Shown here: positions 9,607-18,703 of the stretch, piece after piece
How positions within the stretch are numbered: the stretch's first letter is position 1
Layout of the letters: each line of letters starts with the position of its first letter
Origin: Thiothrix subterranea
GTDB lineage: Bacteria > Pseudomonadota > Gammaproteobacteria > Thiotrichales > Thiotrichaceae
Length of the DNA stretch: 64,000 nt
Direction of reading: 5' to 3'
Assembly (NCBI RefSeq): GCF_030930995.1
Contig: NZ_CP133217.1
Location: 3,524,001 to 3,588,000 of the forward strand
Notes under the pieces: model-generated
The model's database searches: none
What the model saw: only the letters and a program-made list of their open reading frames with translations
Told to the model about the DNA's origin: nothing
Position numbers and translations under genes: made by a program

Positions 9607-11471
9607 ACTGTCACCTCGTTATTATTATACTGTTGGGGTTGAGCTACTTCCTCAACAACCTCGTCTGGCTCCGGCTGCCAAAACGCCGCCATCACAATCC
9701 CACTCAACGCCAAAATATTATTCAGCCCCCAAAACAGGTTGGTCAAAATCCCACCCAGCGAATAATCGTCATTACCCAACGCAAAAAACTGCACGCTGGC
9801 ATACGTAATCCCCAACACCGTCAACACAATCACCGCAAATTGCGGCAGCACCAGATGGAAAAAATTACCTTCTTGCCGATCTTTCGGTGTCACCGGAAAC
9901 TTAATCTGTTCACCCTTCAACACCGTCCAAATCGCCTGAAGATTCACCGGGAAAAACGACAAATAACTAGCCTTGGAACGGTAGCCCGCAATCCCCCACG
10001 TCCCCACCATAAACGCCAATTCCATCGCAATCAGGAACGGCAAAATGTGCAGGAAAAAATCCCCGGTATACGCGCTCACCGGCGCAATCCCGCTAAACAA
10101 ATAAATCAACGGCGCTGCCAAAAACAGCATATTCCAGATACCGCCAAGGTATGACCATGCTGTTGCGCCGTACATCAAGCGTTGCGCCCAACTCATGCCT
10201 TTGCGCGTCATCGGATTGTCGTGCATGACAATATCCAACGTGCCACCTGCATATTTGAAGCGTTGCACCGTCCAACTCAACAAGTCTTGCGGCGACAACA
10301 TTTTCGATTCAACTGCCGGATGCAGCACCGATTTCCAATGCCGATCTTCATCCGAATGCAGCACAATCGAGGTGTAAATATCTTCGGAAACGTGAAAACG
10401 GTACGGGGTAAATTCTTCTTCTCCCGCCACCTGATGGCGCATTTCCTGCACCAAATCGCTGTCGAGTGCTTCCCCGCCCATCAGCTTTTGCAATTGTTTG
10501 GACTGCTTGCCGACCTGCTTTTCGATGGTATCGGAATAGGTTTTGAGCGCCGCTTCCATCACCGCTTCACGCCGATGAATCGAGCCTGCCCCGCAACAAA
10601 ACGACGCATTCGCCCAGTTACGACGGCGTTGGATAATGTCGTAGAACATTTTTGGCTCATTTACGAACGGGTCTTCGCCGACGCGCATTTCACCGATCAC
10701 CGCTTCCACGCCTTTGCCCAACCAACGACCGGGGGTTTTCAGGTATTTACCCAACACATCGGGCAAACGTTTGCCTTCCGGTAAATCAAAAAACCATTGC
10801 GGGGTTTGCACCCACGCCACATCCGGGTCACGAAAATAGCCGAGCGTGTGTTCCAAAATCGTCGGGAATGGGCGCGTATCGGCATCGCAAATCACGATAA
10901 AATCACCGTGGGTTTGCTCCATTGCATTGCGCAAATTGCCAGCTTTGAACCCGATATTGCTGGTGCGGGTAATGTAACCCACACCCTCTTCTTCCGCCAC
11001 TTGGCGCATTTCCGCACGTTTACCATCATCCAGCACGAAAATTTTCAGCTCAATCGAATGCGGATACGTCACCTTTTTCGCATCACGGATACTCAAACGC
11101 ACCAGCTCCACGTCTTCGTTGTAGCTGGGGAAAAATACATCCACTTTCAACGGGCGTTCTTCACCATGATCGGGGCGCACCACTTCGCTCAATTTTTCAG
11201 GCGGCGGCAACTGTTCGTAATCCTGCACTTTCCACAAGTTGAACACGAACAACCCCAGCCCAAAATAGGAGGCGGTTTCAGCAAATGCCAGCGGAATCGC
11301 ATACCACAGCGCATCCGGGTTAAGCGATTCCGTCCACCGCCACCACAAATACCACGCCCCCAAGGTCAGGGCGATGACAGCGAGAAATTGCCAAATGCTT
11401 TCCGTTACCGCTGAATATTCCAACGGCGGTTCGGGTTTGCGGTCTTCAAACTTGTCGAAATAGAATCCCAT
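9603..11471 (-). CDS. Membrane glycosyltransferase family 2, cellulose-synthase-like
   Basis: Processive-type polysaccharide synthase of the inner membrane, 622 residues. Two N-terminal transmembrane helices (about residues 27-85) precede the GT-A domain. That domain has VDVFFPSYNED, the UDP-binding VLDDGKR, the DAD motif ICDADTRPF, the SED acid in HVSEDIYTS and the acceptor-gating motif QRFKYAGG, a variant of QxxRW. Four to six further transmembrane helices follow. There is no PilZ domain, so direct c-di-GMP control is not apparent. The polymer is unknown. The gene is coupled to the following DUF3131 gene and starts 12 bases after the GH2 gene. Confidence 0.85.
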   Translation of the reverse strand: MGFYFDKFEDRKPEPPLEYSAVTESIWQFLAVIALTLGAWYLWWRWTESLNPDALWYAIPLAFAETASYFGLGLFVFNLWKVQDYEQLPPPEKLSEVVRPDHGEERPLKVDVFFPSYNEDVELVRLSIRDAKKVTYPHSIELKIFVLDDGKRAEMRQVAEEEGVGYITRTSNIGFKAGNLRNAMEQTHGDFIVICDADTRPFPTILEHTLGYFRDPDVAWVQTPQWFFDLPEGKRLPDVLGKYLKTPGRWLGKGVEAVIGEMRVGEDPFVNEPKMFYDIIQRRRNWANASFCCGAGSIHRREAVMEAALKTYSDTIEKQVGKQSKQLQKLMGGEALDSDLVQEMRHQVAGEEEFTPYRFHVSEDIYTSIVLHSDEDRHWKSVLHPAVESKMLSPQDLLSWTVQRFKYAGGTLDIVMHDNPMTRKGMSWAQRLMYGATAWSYLGGIWNMLFLAAPLIYLFSGIAPVSAYTGDFFLHILPFLIAMELAFMVGTWGIAGYRSKASYLSFFPVNLQAIWTVLKGEQIKFPVTPKDRQEGNFFHLVLPQFAVIVLTVLGITYASVQFFALGNDDYSLGGILTNLFWGLNNILALSGIVMAAFWQPEPDEVVEEVAQPQQYNNNEVTV

Positions 11472-11483
11472 AACTGTGCATTC

Positions 11484-13679
11484 TTATTGTTGTGGTTGAA
11501 CGGTGAAACGGTATTCGTTGCTGCTTAACAGTTTGCCTTGCGCATCGTGGATAGTGGTTTCCAGAAGGTACTCGCCCGCATCCAACATAGGTGCGGTGTA
11601 ATCGCGTAAATATTGGTGCATATCAGCGGTCAGATTGAACGCCCATGTTTGCGTATCCAGCGTTTGCTTGTCCCGCAACAGCTTGATGTCATAACGTGCA
11701 TTCGGGTAGTTCGCGGTGCTGTCATTCAATGCCCATGCGCCAAACGTAATGGTTTCACCCGCTGCATAGTCCACCTTGCTCCACGCCAAACTCGGTAAAA
11801 TGGGCTGGTAAGCACGTTGCAATGCGTAATACCCCGGCTTGGGTTTACGCCAAAAATCTACCATGCCCCAATTCATCGAAGCCCAATCTTCCACCAGCAT
11901 GAACTGGAACAACGCTCCGACTGGACGGTACGCTTGGCGACGGTAGGATTCTGCTGCAAGCTGATTTAACCGCGCTTGATATTGCTGGGTATTATCAATG
12001 AATTCATCCAACGTTTTGCCTTGCGGAACTTTGGCAATCTCTAAGGTTTCTTTGCGCTGGAAGTTGTGGAACGCCCATTCGTCCCATGCCGCATCCGTGG
12101 TGGGCAATTCCGCTTCATGCCCCAGAATCTTGCGCAAGGTTGCTTTATCCGGCAAGGCTTGCGCACCGAATTCGGCTATGGTGGCGGTCTTGGTCGGCTT
12201 GGCGTAATCGAGCCAATGCCCCGAATACCAGCCCAACCACGGGTGTTCTTTGGTGGAAGAAATCATGCTGATCGGGCGAGTTTTTTCCAACGCCAACGCC
12301 GCACGATGCAGCTTGTTATCCAGCACTTTGTTTTGCTGCGGGTTGTAATCTTTGTACTTCCACTTCATCCAATCCGCATCCCACGGTGGCTCGTTGTGCA
12401 ACGTCCACTGGATGATGGAAGTGTATTGCCCGAATTGGCGGATCATATCGCCGACTTGTGACACCGCTTGCTGATGGAATTCGGGTGTGTCCTGATAGCC
12501 CCATTGCAATGGGAAATCTTGCCACACCATCAAACCCATTTCATCGCACAAACGGTAAAATTCAGGGGCAGTGACGTGGGCATGGACGCGCACGGTGTTG
12601 ATATTCGCATCCAGCATCAATTGAATATCGCGGCGAAAATCCGCCGATGTCATGTCACTGAGCCACTGGTTAGCGATGTAATTCGTGCCTTTAAGCTGGA
12701 TGCGCTGGTCGTTGATGCTCCAGATTTCTTGCGGTGAACGACGGATTTTGCGGAAGCCGATGGTGCGCTCGAAGGAGTCGAGTACTGTGCCGTTGTGTAC
12801 GGCGCTGACGGTTAGCTTGTAGAGGTTGGGATCGCCGTAGCCGTGCGGATTCCAGAGTTTGGGATTATGAATAAGAATAGTTGAAGAGGGCGTATGCAAT
12901 ACGCCCCTACGCGGGCATTGTAGGGGCGTATTGCATACGCCCTCTTCCACAAACCCCATCGGCTCTACAGACCATTGCAATTCTGCATCGGCTGGCAACG
13001 CTCCCAGCGTATCCAAATCGACCAACACCTGCCACTGCTCCAGCCCCTTCACTGGCTGCACCTGCACACGTTGCGGCGCAAGCTGTACCTGCTGAGATTG
13101 CTGCAAACGCACCTCACCCCAAATGCCGCCGGTATTCTGTTCCTGCCCCCGATCCGACCAAGCCCCACCGGGGCGTGTATCGTGGTGCGCAAAAATGCCT
13201 TTAATCAATCGCTTACGCAGCGAATAATCTTCCGCCTTTTCCTGCGGACTGTTCACCCTTACCAACAAAATATTTTCGTCAGCCTTCAAATGCTGCGAAA
13301 CATCAAAGGCAAAGGCTTGAAAATAACCTTCGTGTTCACCGAGCTTTTGCCCGTTCAACCACACAGCGGCAAAGTAATCCACCCCGCCAAAATGCAGGGT
13401 AGACACGGTTTCAGGGGACGTATTCGCGTTAAACTTGAGCCGATACCACGCCACGCCATGATGGTCATAGCCTTGCGTGTACCAATTACCGGGAACATTG
13501 ATGGTTTGCCATACGGCTTTGGCAGCGGGCATGGCCTCCGAACCGGAGGGCAGAAATTCCCACTGCCCCGCCAGCGAACCCGTTTTACTGACAGAATCAG
13601 GCTGACTGGACGGGATGCTGCTGCACCCCTGCAAGAGCAGTACCCACACCATGATGACTGCCCAAACCAGCCGCTTCAT
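11484..13679 (-). CDS. GH2-family glycoside hydrolase lipoprotein (beta-galactosidase/mannosidase type)
   Basis: Secreted retaining glycosidase of about 731 residues. The N-terminal signal ends in a lipobox (LLLQGCSS), so it is probably lipid-anchored. A jelly-roll sugar-binding domain follows (about 35-200), then an Ig-like domain and a TIM barrel. The barrel holds the acid/base Glu in LHNEPPW (about residue 428) and a nucleophile Glu candidate in IAEFGAQ (about 503). C-terminal beta domains follow. I use ATG 13679 rather than TTG 13685. A 65-base palindrome (12883-12947) is read through in frame and encodes about 22 unusual residues (about 246-267). Operon context suggests it trims the polymer made by the adjacent synthase. 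Confidence 0.85.
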   Translation of the reverse strand: MKRLVWAVIMVWVLLLQGCSSIPSSQPDSVSKTGSLAGQWEFLPSGSEAMPAAKAVWQTINVPGNWYTQGYDHHGVAWYRLKFNANTSPETVSTLHFGGVDYFAAVWLNGQKLGEHEGYFQAFAFDVSQHLKADENILLVRVNSPQEKAEDYSLRKRLIKGIFAHHDTRPGGAWSDRGQEQNTGGIWGEVRLQQSQQVQLAPQRVQVQPVKGLEQWQVLVDLDTLGALPADAELQWSVEPMGFVEEGVCNTPLQCPRRGVLHTPSSTILIHNPKLWNPHGYGDPNLYKLTVSAVHNGTVLDSFERTIGFRKIRRSPQEIWSINDQRIQLKGTNYIANQWLSDMTSADFRRDIQLMLDANINTVRVHAHVTAPEFYRLCDEMGLMVWQDFPLQWGYQDTPEFHQQAVSQVGDMIRQFGQYTSIIQWTLHNEPPWDADWMKWKYKDYNPQQNKVLDNKLHRAALALEKTRPISMISSTKEHPWLGWYSGHWLDYAKPTKTATIAEFGAQALPDKATLRKILGHEAELPTTDAAWDEWAFHNFQRKETLEIAKVPQGKTLDEFIDNTQQYQARLNQLAAESYRRQAYRPVGALFQFMLVEDWASMNWGMVDFWRKPKPGYYALQRAYQPILPSLAWSKVDYAAGETITFGAWALNDSTANYPNARYDIKLLRDKQTLDTQTWAFNLTADMHQYLRDYTAPMLDAGEYLLETTIHDAQGKLLSSNEYRFTVQPQQ
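12883..12947. repeat. Perfect 28-bp inverted repeat (palindromic element) inside the GH2 gene
   Basis: Arms at 12883-12910 and 12920-12947 are exact reverse complements over 28 bases, separated by a 9-base loop (GCGGGCATT). The core is GGGCGTATGCAATACGCCCC. The element is translated in the GH2 gene as a short peptide containing EEGVCNTPLQ and RRGVLHTPSS, between the jelly-roll and the Ig-like domain. Such a long perfect palindrome is not explained by coding constraint. It looks like an inserted mobile palindromic repeat. Confidence 0.85.
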
Positions 13680-13681
13680 AT

Positions 13682-14113
13682 TCAAGCCAACTGCTTACTG
13701 ACGTGCAGATGGTTGCCTTTGGCATCACGGATATAGCGAATGGAATCTGCCAGCAAGTGAATCAAACCCATGCCCCAACCGCCTTCTGGCAAGTCTTCCG
13801 GGTCAGGCATTTCATGCGTCTCGGCGTGTACCGCGTCTGGCATGGTGCGACCGCTGTCAGAAATGATCAGGTTCACCACGTCGGGGTTGTACTCCACCCG
13901 CACCCGCACATCGTTGCCACCCTGCATTTCGTAAGCGTGTTCGATCACATTGTTGACGGCTTCCACCATCATCAATTCGAGTTGCCCCAGCTTATCATCG
14001 GACAGTTCCAGCTCTTTGCCGATCCCGCGTAATGCGCCTGACAACACCCGTACTTGTTCCAAACGGCTGTCGATAGAGAGCCGAATGTCATAGTGTTTGT
14101 AAGTCGTTTCCAT
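13682..14113 (-). CDS. RsbW/SpoIIAB-like anti-sigma ATPase (serine kinase)
   Basis: A 143-residue HATPase_c protein of the anti-sigma/switch-kinase type. The N-box NNVIEHAYEM, the G1-box region IISDSGRTMPD and the glycine-rich lid EGGWGMGLIHLLAD are all visible. Family members bind a sigma factor or other target, and phosphorylate an STAS antagonist that releases the target when dephosphorylated. The matching STAS protein is two genes upstream and a PP2C phosphatase is encoded 4.5 kb away. Its start overlaps the nucleotidyltransferase stop by one base (TAATG), and its stop lies 2 bases before the GH2 ATG. No sigma factor is encoded nearby, so its target is unknown. Confidence 0.85.
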   Translation of the reverse strand: METTYKHYDIRLSIDSRLEQVRVLSGALRGIGKELELSDDKLGQLELMMVEAVNNVIEHAYEMQGGNDVRVRVEYNPDVVNLIISDSGRTMPDAVHAETHEMPDPEDLPEGGWGMGLIHLLADSIRYIRDAKGNHLHVSKQLA

Positions 14114-15303
14114 TAGGCCGCCTCCGTTTCCCGTGCCAATTCGCCATAGAAACTGTGCATATTATTGAACAGCAACATATCGTGAATGTCGCTAGGGTTG
14201 AGCGCCCGGCGTCTGTCATCCACTAACCAGCGAATTTGCGTTTCACCCACATTCAGCACACTGCCATCCGGTGCAATGCAGTCGCCGCCAAAGATCAGTT
14301 TGTGATCCAAGGTTGCCATGCCACCGATGCGGGTATAATCGCTAATCAGGCATTCGCTGATTTCTGCGCCAGACTCGATCAGGCAGTTAGCCCCAATCAT
14401 GCACGGGCCGGTAATCTTGCTGCCTGCTTCGATTTGCGTGCTGCTGCCAATGTAGACCGGCGGGATAATGTTGACCCGCTCCCAATTCACGCTGACATTA
14501 ATCCCTGCCCATACGCCGGGGCGCACTTGTTTGCCGGGCATTTGAAAGCCGTGAATATCCCCTTGCAGGGCTTTGCGCGTGGCTTCCCACACATCCGGCA
14601 CGGAACCAATATCCACCCACTGGAAATCCATTTTGATGCCGTAGAATTCCTCACCCGCCGCAACCAATGCCGGGAACAACTGACTGCCAATGTCGTATTC
14701 CACACCCGCTGGGATATAGTCGAAAATCTCCGGTTCAAACAAGTAGATGCCGGTATTGATCAAATTGGAAACCGCAGCTTCCGGCTTGGGCTTTTCCTGG
14801 AACTGCACAATGCGTTGATGCGCATCCAGTTTGACCACGCCGTATTTGTGTACTTCCTCACGGGGAACTTCCTGCAAGATAATGGTCGCCACCCCGCCTT
14901 TTTCGCGGTGTTGGCGCAAGGCTTCGGTCAGATCGAGATCAATCCAGGCATCGCCACACAGCACAATAAAGGTTTCATCGAAAAACCCGGAAAAGTTTTG
15001 AATGCGCTTCATGCCGCCTGCCGATCCTAGCGCCTTGCCTTCCAAGCCTTCTTCGGTCATGTAGCCTTCGTAGGAATACGCAATTTGTACCCCTAACTGA
15101 TTCCCGTCACGAAAATAGTTTTCGATCACGGGGGCAAGGTGGCTGGTATTCACCACAATGTCTTCGACACCGTGAGTGCGCAGCAATTCCACAATGGATT
15201 CCATCACCGGCTTGCGCAAGATCGGAATCATCGGTTTGGGCATTTCGTTGGTAATTGGGCGCACGCGCGTGCCTTTACCGGCTGCCAGAATCATCGCTTT
15301 CAT
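14113..15303 (-). CDS. Sugar-phosphate nucleotidyltransferase with left-handed beta-helix
   Basis: A 396-residue enzyme that most likely makes an NDP-sugar from a sugar 1-phosphate (mannose-1-phosphate guanylyltransferase or glucose-1-phosphate type). The Rossmann nucleotidyltransferase domain begins MKAMILAAGKGTRVRP and has the PKPMIPI motif; the metal-binding Asp is in LCGDAWIDLD. From about residue 245 a hexapeptide-repeat helix is visible (for example VYIGSSTQIEAGSKITGPC). The ribosome site GAGGAGGGG sits just before ATG 15303. It probably supplies the activated sugar for the synthase encoded downstream in the same operon. Nucleotide and sugar specificity cannot be read from the sequence. 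Confidence 0.82.
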   Translation of the reverse strand: MKAMILAAGKGTRVRPITNEMPKPMIPILRKPVMESIVELLRTHGVEDIVVNTSHLAPVIENYFRDGNQLGVQIAYSYEGYMTEEGLEGKALGSAGGMKRIQNFSGFFDETFIVLCGDAWIDLDLTEALRQHREKGGVATIILQEVPREEVHKYGVVKLDAHQRIVQFQEKPKPEAAVSNLINTGIYLFEPEIFDYIPAGVEYDIGSQLFPALVAAGEEFYGIKMDFQWVDIGSVPDVWEATRKALQGDIHGFQMPGKQVRPGVWAGINVSVNWERVNIIPPVYIGSSTQIEAGSKITGPCMIGANCLIESGAEISECLISDYTRIGGMATLDHKLIFGGDCIAPDGSVLNVGETQIRWLVDDRRRALNPSDIHDMLLFNNMHSFYGELARETEAA

Positions 15304-15338
15304 GAAAACCCCTCCTCAATTGGGTGATACGCGGTTAA

Positions 15339-15677
15339 CTAGGCAGCAACGGCACCTAATGCGGCTTCAACGCTATCAGCCATGCGGAATACGCGATCCA
15401 TGCGGGTCAACTTAAACAGATCCGCCACAATCCCTTTCGCACCGACAATGATCAAATCGCCACGATTGCCCACCATTTTCAACAGGCTGACCAATGCGCC
15501 GAGGCTGCTACTGTCCATGAACGTGACTTGGCTCAAATCCAACACAATTCGGGTCGCGCCATCGGTCAGTAATTGGCTAATTTGATGTTTGAGTTCGGGA
15601 GCAATGGCAGCATCCATGCGGATTTCGCCAATGGTTACGATGGTAAAGTCGCCTTGAACATGCGTAGAAAGTTTCAT
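15339..15677 (-). CDS. STAS-domain anti-anti-sigma factor
   Basis: A single STAS domain of 112 residues, the phosphorylatable antagonist of a partner-switching module. The conserved serine lies in TFMDSSSLGALVSLL, after the strand IVLDLSQV. I choose ATG 15677 because GAGGA lies eight bases upstream; an in-frame ATG at 15692 overlaps that ribosome site. It is the first gene of the operon containing the RsbW-like ATPase, so antagonist and switch kinase are made together. A good sigma-70-like promoter lies about 60 bp upstream. Confidence 0.9.
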   Translation of the reverse strand: MKLSTHVQGDFTIVTIGEIRMDAAIAPELKHQISQLLTDGATRIVLDLSQVTFMDSSSLGALVSLLKMVGNRGDLIIVGAKGIVADLFKLTRMDRVFRMADSVEAALGAVAA

Positions 15678-15735
15678 TCTTGTTGTCCTCATGATTAGGG
15701 AGATGGCTTCGGCTTATTATTTTTTATATTGAATT

Positions 15736-15765
15736 ATTGTATACACCAATCAGAAAAAACCGCAA
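15736..15765 (-). promoter_or_regulatory. Candidate sigma-70 promoter of the STAS-polysaccharide operon
   Basis: On the minus strand TTGCGG (15765-15760) is followed after 18 bp by TACAAT (15741-15736), about 60 bp upstream of the STAS start. The -10 matches five of six consensus bases and the region is A+T-rich. It faces the FIST gene promoter in the divergent intergenic region. Confidence 0.4.
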
Positions 15766-15834
15766 CAAAAGTTGCCTAAACGGTCATGCGCGATTCGTAC
15801 AAATATATAACTTTCTTATCTGATCATTGTTAAA

Positions 15835-15840
15835 TATAAT
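15835..15840 (+). promoter_or_regulatory. Candidate -10 element of the FIST/kinase operon
   Basis: A perfect TATAAT lies 50 bp before the FIST ATG in an A+T-rich stretch. The -35 region 17-18 bp upstream (TTTCTT) is poor, so an activator may be needed or the element may be fortuitous. Confidence 0.3.
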
Positions 15841-15890
15841 GACTGGCTAATCTTGTAAAAATAATAAACCAACGACAGGAACGCTTACCC

Positions 15891-17039
15891 ATGCACCTAA
15901 CGCCTGCCCAAATCTTTGTTGATCAGAGTGGAAGCTGCGAGGGCTTGCTGCAATCGCTGGATAAAGCTATCGCGGCGGGAGCGCAAAGTGTCTTGGTCTT
16001 CGCCGCTGATGCGAACGGCTTCACACCCGCGCAACTGGATACTTACCTACAAGCACTTCCCATCCCCATCTTTGGCGGTATTTTTCCTGAAATCATTGCC
16101 AATGGGCAAATCCTGCAACAAGGCAGTGTGGTTTGCGCCTTACCCATTGTCAGTGAGGTGTACCATATCGAACACTTATCTGACCCTGATGCGGATTATT
16201 TTTCCGCAATAGAAGCCCTATCCGCACTAACACCCGCCAATGCCACCTTGGTAACGTTAGTTGATGGCTTAAGCAAACGTATCGGCTCATTGTTAGAAAG
16301 CCTGTATGAAATCTTTGGCGGGCATTATCAGTATATCGGCGGCGGCGCTGGCTCACTCAGTTTCGAGCAAAAGCCCTGTCTGTTCAGCAACCAAGGCTTG
16401 CGGATGGATTGCGCTCAAATCACCTGCATCCAACTGCCGCTCAGTACCGGAATTGAGCACGGCTGGCGCAAATTCGCCGGGCCATTTTTTGTTACCGGCG
16501 CTTACAACAATACGATTACCACGCTCGATTACCAACCGGCTTTTGAGGTGTATCGCAAAGTCGTCGAAGCCGACAGCGGTAAACGCTTTGCAGATGGTAC
16601 ATTTTTCGACCTCGCCAAAGCTTACCCGTTTGGTTTGGAACGCTTAAGCAGTGATGTCGTGGTGCGTGATCCGCTGTTCGTCGACGGTAATAAATTAATC
16701 TGTGTGGGAGAAGTCCCCGCCAATCACATTATTTACATCCTCAAAGGCGAGGCGGATGACTTGCTGGCAGCATCACGCGCTTGCGCTACCACCGCCATCC
16801 GCGTGCCAACGCCCCCAGTATTGGGATTATTGTTCGATTGCATCAGCCGCACCTTGTTTTTACAAGACCGGTTTGCGGAAGAGATCGACAATATCCACGC
16901 GCATTTGCCTGCCGGAGTGCCGTTGATCGGGGCGTTATCCTTGGGCGAAATCGCCGATGCGGGCAACACCTGTTTGGAATTTTTTAACAAAACCATCGTC
17001 TTGGGCATCCTCGCTCAAACCAAGGAATCCGCTGCATGA
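15891..17039 (+). CDS. FIST-domain sensory protein
   Basis: A 382-residue soluble protein with FIST_N (about residues 25-210) and FIST_C (about 215-355) domains, a sensory module thought to bind small ligands such as amino acids. Recognisable features are the glycine-rich stretch YIGGGAGSLSF and the late stretch GALSLGEIADAG. There is no signal peptide or membrane helix. The next gene, a soluble hybrid kinase, starts within its stop codon (ATGA overlap). The FIST protein is therefore very likely the separate sensory subunit of that kinase. It is divergent from the STAS operon. Confidence 0.85.
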   Translation: MHLTPAQIFVDQSGSCEGLLQSLDKAIAAGAQSVLVFAADANGFTPAQLDTYLQALPIPIFGGIFPEIIANGQILQQGSVVCALPIVSEVYHIEHLSDPDADYFSAIEALSALTPANATLVTLVDGLSKRIGSLLESLYEIFGGHYQYIGGGAGSLSFEQKPCLFSNQGLRMDCAQITCIQLPLSTGIEHGWRKFAGPFFVTGAYNNTITTLDYQPAFEVYRKVVEADSGKRFADGTFFDLAKAYPFGLERLSSDVVVRDPLFVDGNKLICVGEVPANHIIYILKGEADDLLAASRACATTAIRVPTPPVLGLLFDCISRTLFLQDRFAEEIDNIHAHLPAGVPLIGALSLGEIADAGNTCLEFFNKTIVLGILAQTKESAA

Positions 17040-18703
17040 GTCCAACGCTGGAACTGGTTTCCATCCAATACGCACTGGCTTTATTGATTGGGCAAGATCT
17101 GGATTTGCGCACCATGTTACGCAAATTTTTGCCACCCGCCTTAAAGCTGCTGAATTGCCGGAGCGGTTACATTTGGTTGCACAAAGGCATCACGCTGGAT
17201 AACGCAACACAAGCCCCACTCCCTTGCTACAGCTACCCGACCCTGCGCGGCGCATTGGAAACGGATCAACCCCTGTTAGCCACACACATTCTGCGACTCG
17301 CCAACCAAGGCTGGTCAATCAAAAAGCCGGGCGAAACCATCCTCATAGAAGACATGCATTACCATTTCATGCCGCTCGGCGATAACGGTTTATTGGTGGT
17401 CGTGCGTGAGCCGCCATTGCCGGAAGCCCACATACTTGCTTTAGGTTTGGTGCTCAGGCGTTTAGAAACCGCGTGCCTGGCCTGTTTGCAGCACGCCTAT
17501 TTAGAAGATGCCCGCAAAGAAGCCTTGCAAGCCAAGGAAATGGCAGAACAAGCCAGCAAAGCCAAAAGCGAATTTCTGGCGATGATTAGCCACGAAATCC
17601 GCACCCCCATGAACGGCATTATCGGCTTAACCGATCTAATGTTGTACAGCGAGGTATCGGAATCGCAACGCGAACACTTGGGCATGATCAAATCCTCATC
17701 GAGTGCCTTGCTGGATATTATCAATGAAATTCTCGATTTCTCACGCATGGAAGCCGGAACGCTGACACTCAACACCGCTCCCTTCCAATTGCGGGCTTTA
17801 TTGCAAGACACGTTTGCACCACTGGCCTTACGCGCCCGCGCCAAGCACTTGCAGTTTCAGTGGGACATTCTGGCTGATGTGCCGGATGTTTTAGCCGGTG
17901 ACATCGGGCGCTTGCGTCAAGTGATGATCAATTTAGTCGGCAATGCCATTAAATTCACCGAACAAGGCGATGTCAGCGTCACTATCAGCCTGCAAAGCGG
18001 CGCTCCCACGGGGCAAGTGTTTGTCATGTTTGCCGTGCGTGATACCGGCATTGGCATTCCCCGCGACAAGCAAGCCAGCATTTTTCAGCCCTTTCAGCAA
18101 GCGGACAGCTCCATCACCCGACGCTATGGCGGTACGGGCTTGGGTTTAACGATTTCCTCGCAATTGATCACCATGATGGGTGGCACTTTGCGGGTAGACA
18201 GTGATGTGGGTGACGGCAGCATTTTCTATTTCAGCGTACCCTTCGCCATCGTCGCTCACGTCAAACCGACAGCACCCGTTGCACCGCAAGCGCTGCTGCG
18301 TGCCGAGCGGGTATTGTCGATTTTATTGGCGGAAGATAATGCCGTGAACCGAATGCTGGCCGTGCGCCTGTTAAACAAAGCCGGGCATCACGTCAAAGTC
18401 GCCGAAAATGGGCGCGATGCCGTGCAAGCTTGGGAAAACAATCACCCTGATGTGATCTTAATGGATGTGCAAATGCCCATTATGGATGGCTTGGAAGCCA
18501 CCACCCTGATTCGGGCGCAAGAGCACGCGCAACAATTGCCTCACACCCCGATTGTTGCACTCACGGCCAATGCCATGAGCAGTGACCGCGAACAGTGCCT
18601 CAACAGCGGCATGGATGATTTCCTCAGCAAACCGTTTAACGTGCAAGATTTACTGGATGTGTTGATGCGCGTTTGTCCCGTTAAAGAAATCAATGATGAG
18701 TAG
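17036..18703 (+). CDS. Soluble hybrid histidine kinase (HisKA-HATPase-REC)
   Basis: Cytoplasmic hybrid kinase of 555 residues. The first 155 residues have no recognised domain and no membrane helix. A coiled coil follows, then HisKA with phosphorylated His186 in [13 protein letters not shown]. The HATPase N box is NLVGNAIKF, with DTGIGIP and GGTGLGLTISS. The C-terminal receiver has the phosphoacceptor Asp in VILMDVQMPIMDG. No output domain is present, so phosphate must pass to an Hpt protein; one is encoded at 20043. Its partner sensor is probably the overlapping FIST protein. The last 54 bases overlap the convergent phosphatase gene. Confidence 0.9.
   Translation: MSPTLELVSIQYALALLIGQDLDLRTMLRKFLPPALKLLNCRSGYIWLHKGITLDNATQAPLPCYSYPTLRGALETDQPLLATHILRLANQGWSIKKPGETILIEDMHYHFMPLGDNGLLVVVREPPLPEAHILALGLVLRRLETACLACLQHAYLEDARKEALQAKEMAEQASKAKSEFLAMISHEIRTPMNGIIGLTDLMLYSEVSESQREHLGMIKSSSSALLDIINEILDFSRMEAGTLTLNTAPFQLRALLQDTFAPLALRARAKHLQFQWDILADVPDVLAGDIGRLRQVMINLVGNAIKFTEQGDVSVTISLQSGAPTGQVFVMFAVRDTGIGIPRDKQASIFQPFQQADSSITRRYGGTGLGLTISSQLITMMGGTLRVDSDVGDGSIFYFSVPFAIVAHVKPTAPVAPQALLRAERVLSILLAEDNAVNRMLAVRLLNKAGHHVKVAENGRDAVQAWENNHPDVILMDVQMPIMDGLEATTLIRAQEHAQQLPHTPIVALTANAMSSDREQCLNSGMDDFLSKPFNVQDLLDVLMRVCPVKEINDE

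Noticed and set aside
10182-11414. Plus-strand frames of about 200 codons opposite the glycosyltransferase gene.
   Set aside because: His/Arg/Phe-rich shadow translations of a well supported GT2 gene.
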